Below the pieces are notes generated by a model. The model ran no database searches. It saw only the letters and a list, made by a program, of their open reading frames with translations, and was not told where the DNA came from. DNA of 41,535 nucleotides from Acidobacteriota bacterium (GTDB lineage Bacteria; Acidobacteriota; UBA6911; RPQK01; JAJDTT01), in contig JAJDTT010000178.1 of the NCBI GenBank assembly GCA_022827025.1, forward strand, positions 1 through 41,535, read 5' to 3'. The position numbers and the translations under genes are program-made. The number at the start of each line of letters is the position of its first letter. The stretch's first letter is position 1. Shown here one piece after another: positions 41,254-41,535 of this stretch.

Positions 41254-41278
41254 TACGATTTCCGACCACGGAATCGTA
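41254..41278. mobile_element. Bulged terminal hairpin, probable right end of an IS200/IS605-type element
   Basis: TACGATT (41254-41260) and CCG (41262-41264) pair with CGG (41269-41271) and AATCGTA (41272-41278) around the loop ACCA, leaving one bulged T at 41261. Imperfect hairpins with one extrahelical base close to the ends of IS200/IS605 elements are the binding sites of the Y1 transposase TnpA. It lies about 100 bases beyond the stop of the tnpB gene fragment, the right place for the right end. Confidence 0.55.
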
Positions 41279-41420
41279 CAGAAACACGAAAGAAGACGGG
41301 GGACAGGAAAGTCTCCCCTCCTGGCGCTCCCAGGGACTGCCTCCATGTTATGGGGATTATAAAGAGTGTTTGACACGCCCTACAGTTCTGGTGGCACGCT
41401 CGGCCTATCGGCCCACGTTC
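41279..41420 (-). ncRNA. Candidate omega/reRNA region at the 3' end of tnpB
   Basis: In TnpB systems the guide RNA scaffold covers the 3' end of tnpB and the DNA up to the right end. Here the 100 bases after the stop hold a stem-loop (GGGGGAC at 41298-41304 paired with GTCTCCCC at 41311-41318, with one G-T pair). Placement follows from the family rule; the fold of the whole RNA was not computed. The boundaries are approximate. Confidence 0.35.
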
Positions 41421-41535
41421 CGCCACCGGCGGCAGAAACCCCAGCCGCCAAGATGTTGATCGCAGCGTTATGGTCCCTGTCCATCCGGAGTCCGCAGGTG
41501 CGGCACCTGTAGGTCTCACTGCGTCCCGGATCGTG
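41380..41535 (-). CDS. tnpB: TnpB C-terminal end, IS200/IS605 family RNA-guided nuclease (cut by window edge)
   Basis: Fifty-one codons run in from the window edge to the stop at 41380-41382. They contain YRCRTCGLRMDRDHNAAINI: the second CxxC of the TnpB zinc ribbon and the DRDxNAAxNI block with the third RuvC aspartate. The remainder is a short Gly/Ala-rich tail ending PPEL. TnpB is the omegaRNA-guided DNA endonuclease of IS200/IS605 elements, an ancestor of Cas12. The 5' part and any tnpA lie outside the window. No truncation is visible within the part seen. Confidence 0.85.
   Translation of the reverse strand, partial: HDPGRSETYRCRTCGLRMDRDHNAAINILAAGVSAAGGGTWADRPSVPPEL

Overview
This is a GC-rich (by eye about 65%) bacterial chromosome segment with no rRNA, phage module or CRISPR array. 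Several things point to Acidobacteriota, or less likely a Planctomycetota/Verrucomicrobiota-type lineage: the DUF1592 + DUF1552 secreted pair, an ASPIC/UnbV-type FG-GAP protein, many Sec/Tat-exported sugar-related proteins, and a stand-alone sulfatase. The phylum is an inference from gene content.

Layout. 172-3642 (+): a ThDP-dependent acetolactate-synthase-like enzyme, a Phd/VapC-type toxin-antitoxin pair with its own promoter and palindromic operator, and an alpha/alpha-toroid protein whose start overlaps the toxin stop. 3698-8767 (-): a small-molecule cluster of secreted propeller protein, SDR oxidoreductase, cupin and VOC protein. It contains a lower-GC AAA ATPase gene flanked by a decayed second copy of the SDR-cupin unit, so one copy keeps the SDR and the other keeps the cupin. 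8869-9126: tRNA-Pro (-) and tRNA-Leu (+). 9135-14485: an ankyrin-repeat protein divergent from a DUF1592 c-type haem protein and a Tat-exported DUF1552 protein. 14663-20641: a GT4 glycosyltransferase, then ppk (-) divergent from ppx and sixA (+), a polyphosphate locus. 20676-21405 (-): an unpaired AbrB/MazE-like antitoxin overlapping a VOC gene.

21705-34315 is a carbohydrate-acid and polysaccharide region. It has an SSS-type sodium/solute symporter, a SelA/DgaE-like PLP enzyme, an enolase-superfamily sugar-acid dehydratase, a GHL10-like secreted TIM barrel, a Tat-exported sulfatase with a lipoprotein, and three secreted five-bladed-propeller proteins. 34621-41194 holds three FG-GAP propeller proteins. 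The last is a fusion of an FG-GAP domain with the propeller family that occurs four more times in the window. A HicA-like gene pair lies between them. The right edge cuts into the 3' end of an IS200/IS605 tnpB gene with a bulged terminal hairpin.

The strongest candidate for something undescribed is the five-member secreted propeller family (7283-8767, 29563-31080, 31240-32730, 32792-34315 and the C-terminal half of 38414-41194). These share a distinctive set of motifs and a C-terminal beta module, and sit beside a sulfatase, a sugar-acid dehydratase and a symporter. I infer a system for cutting and importing a sulfated or acidic glycan. No catalytic activity can be assigned from sequence alone.
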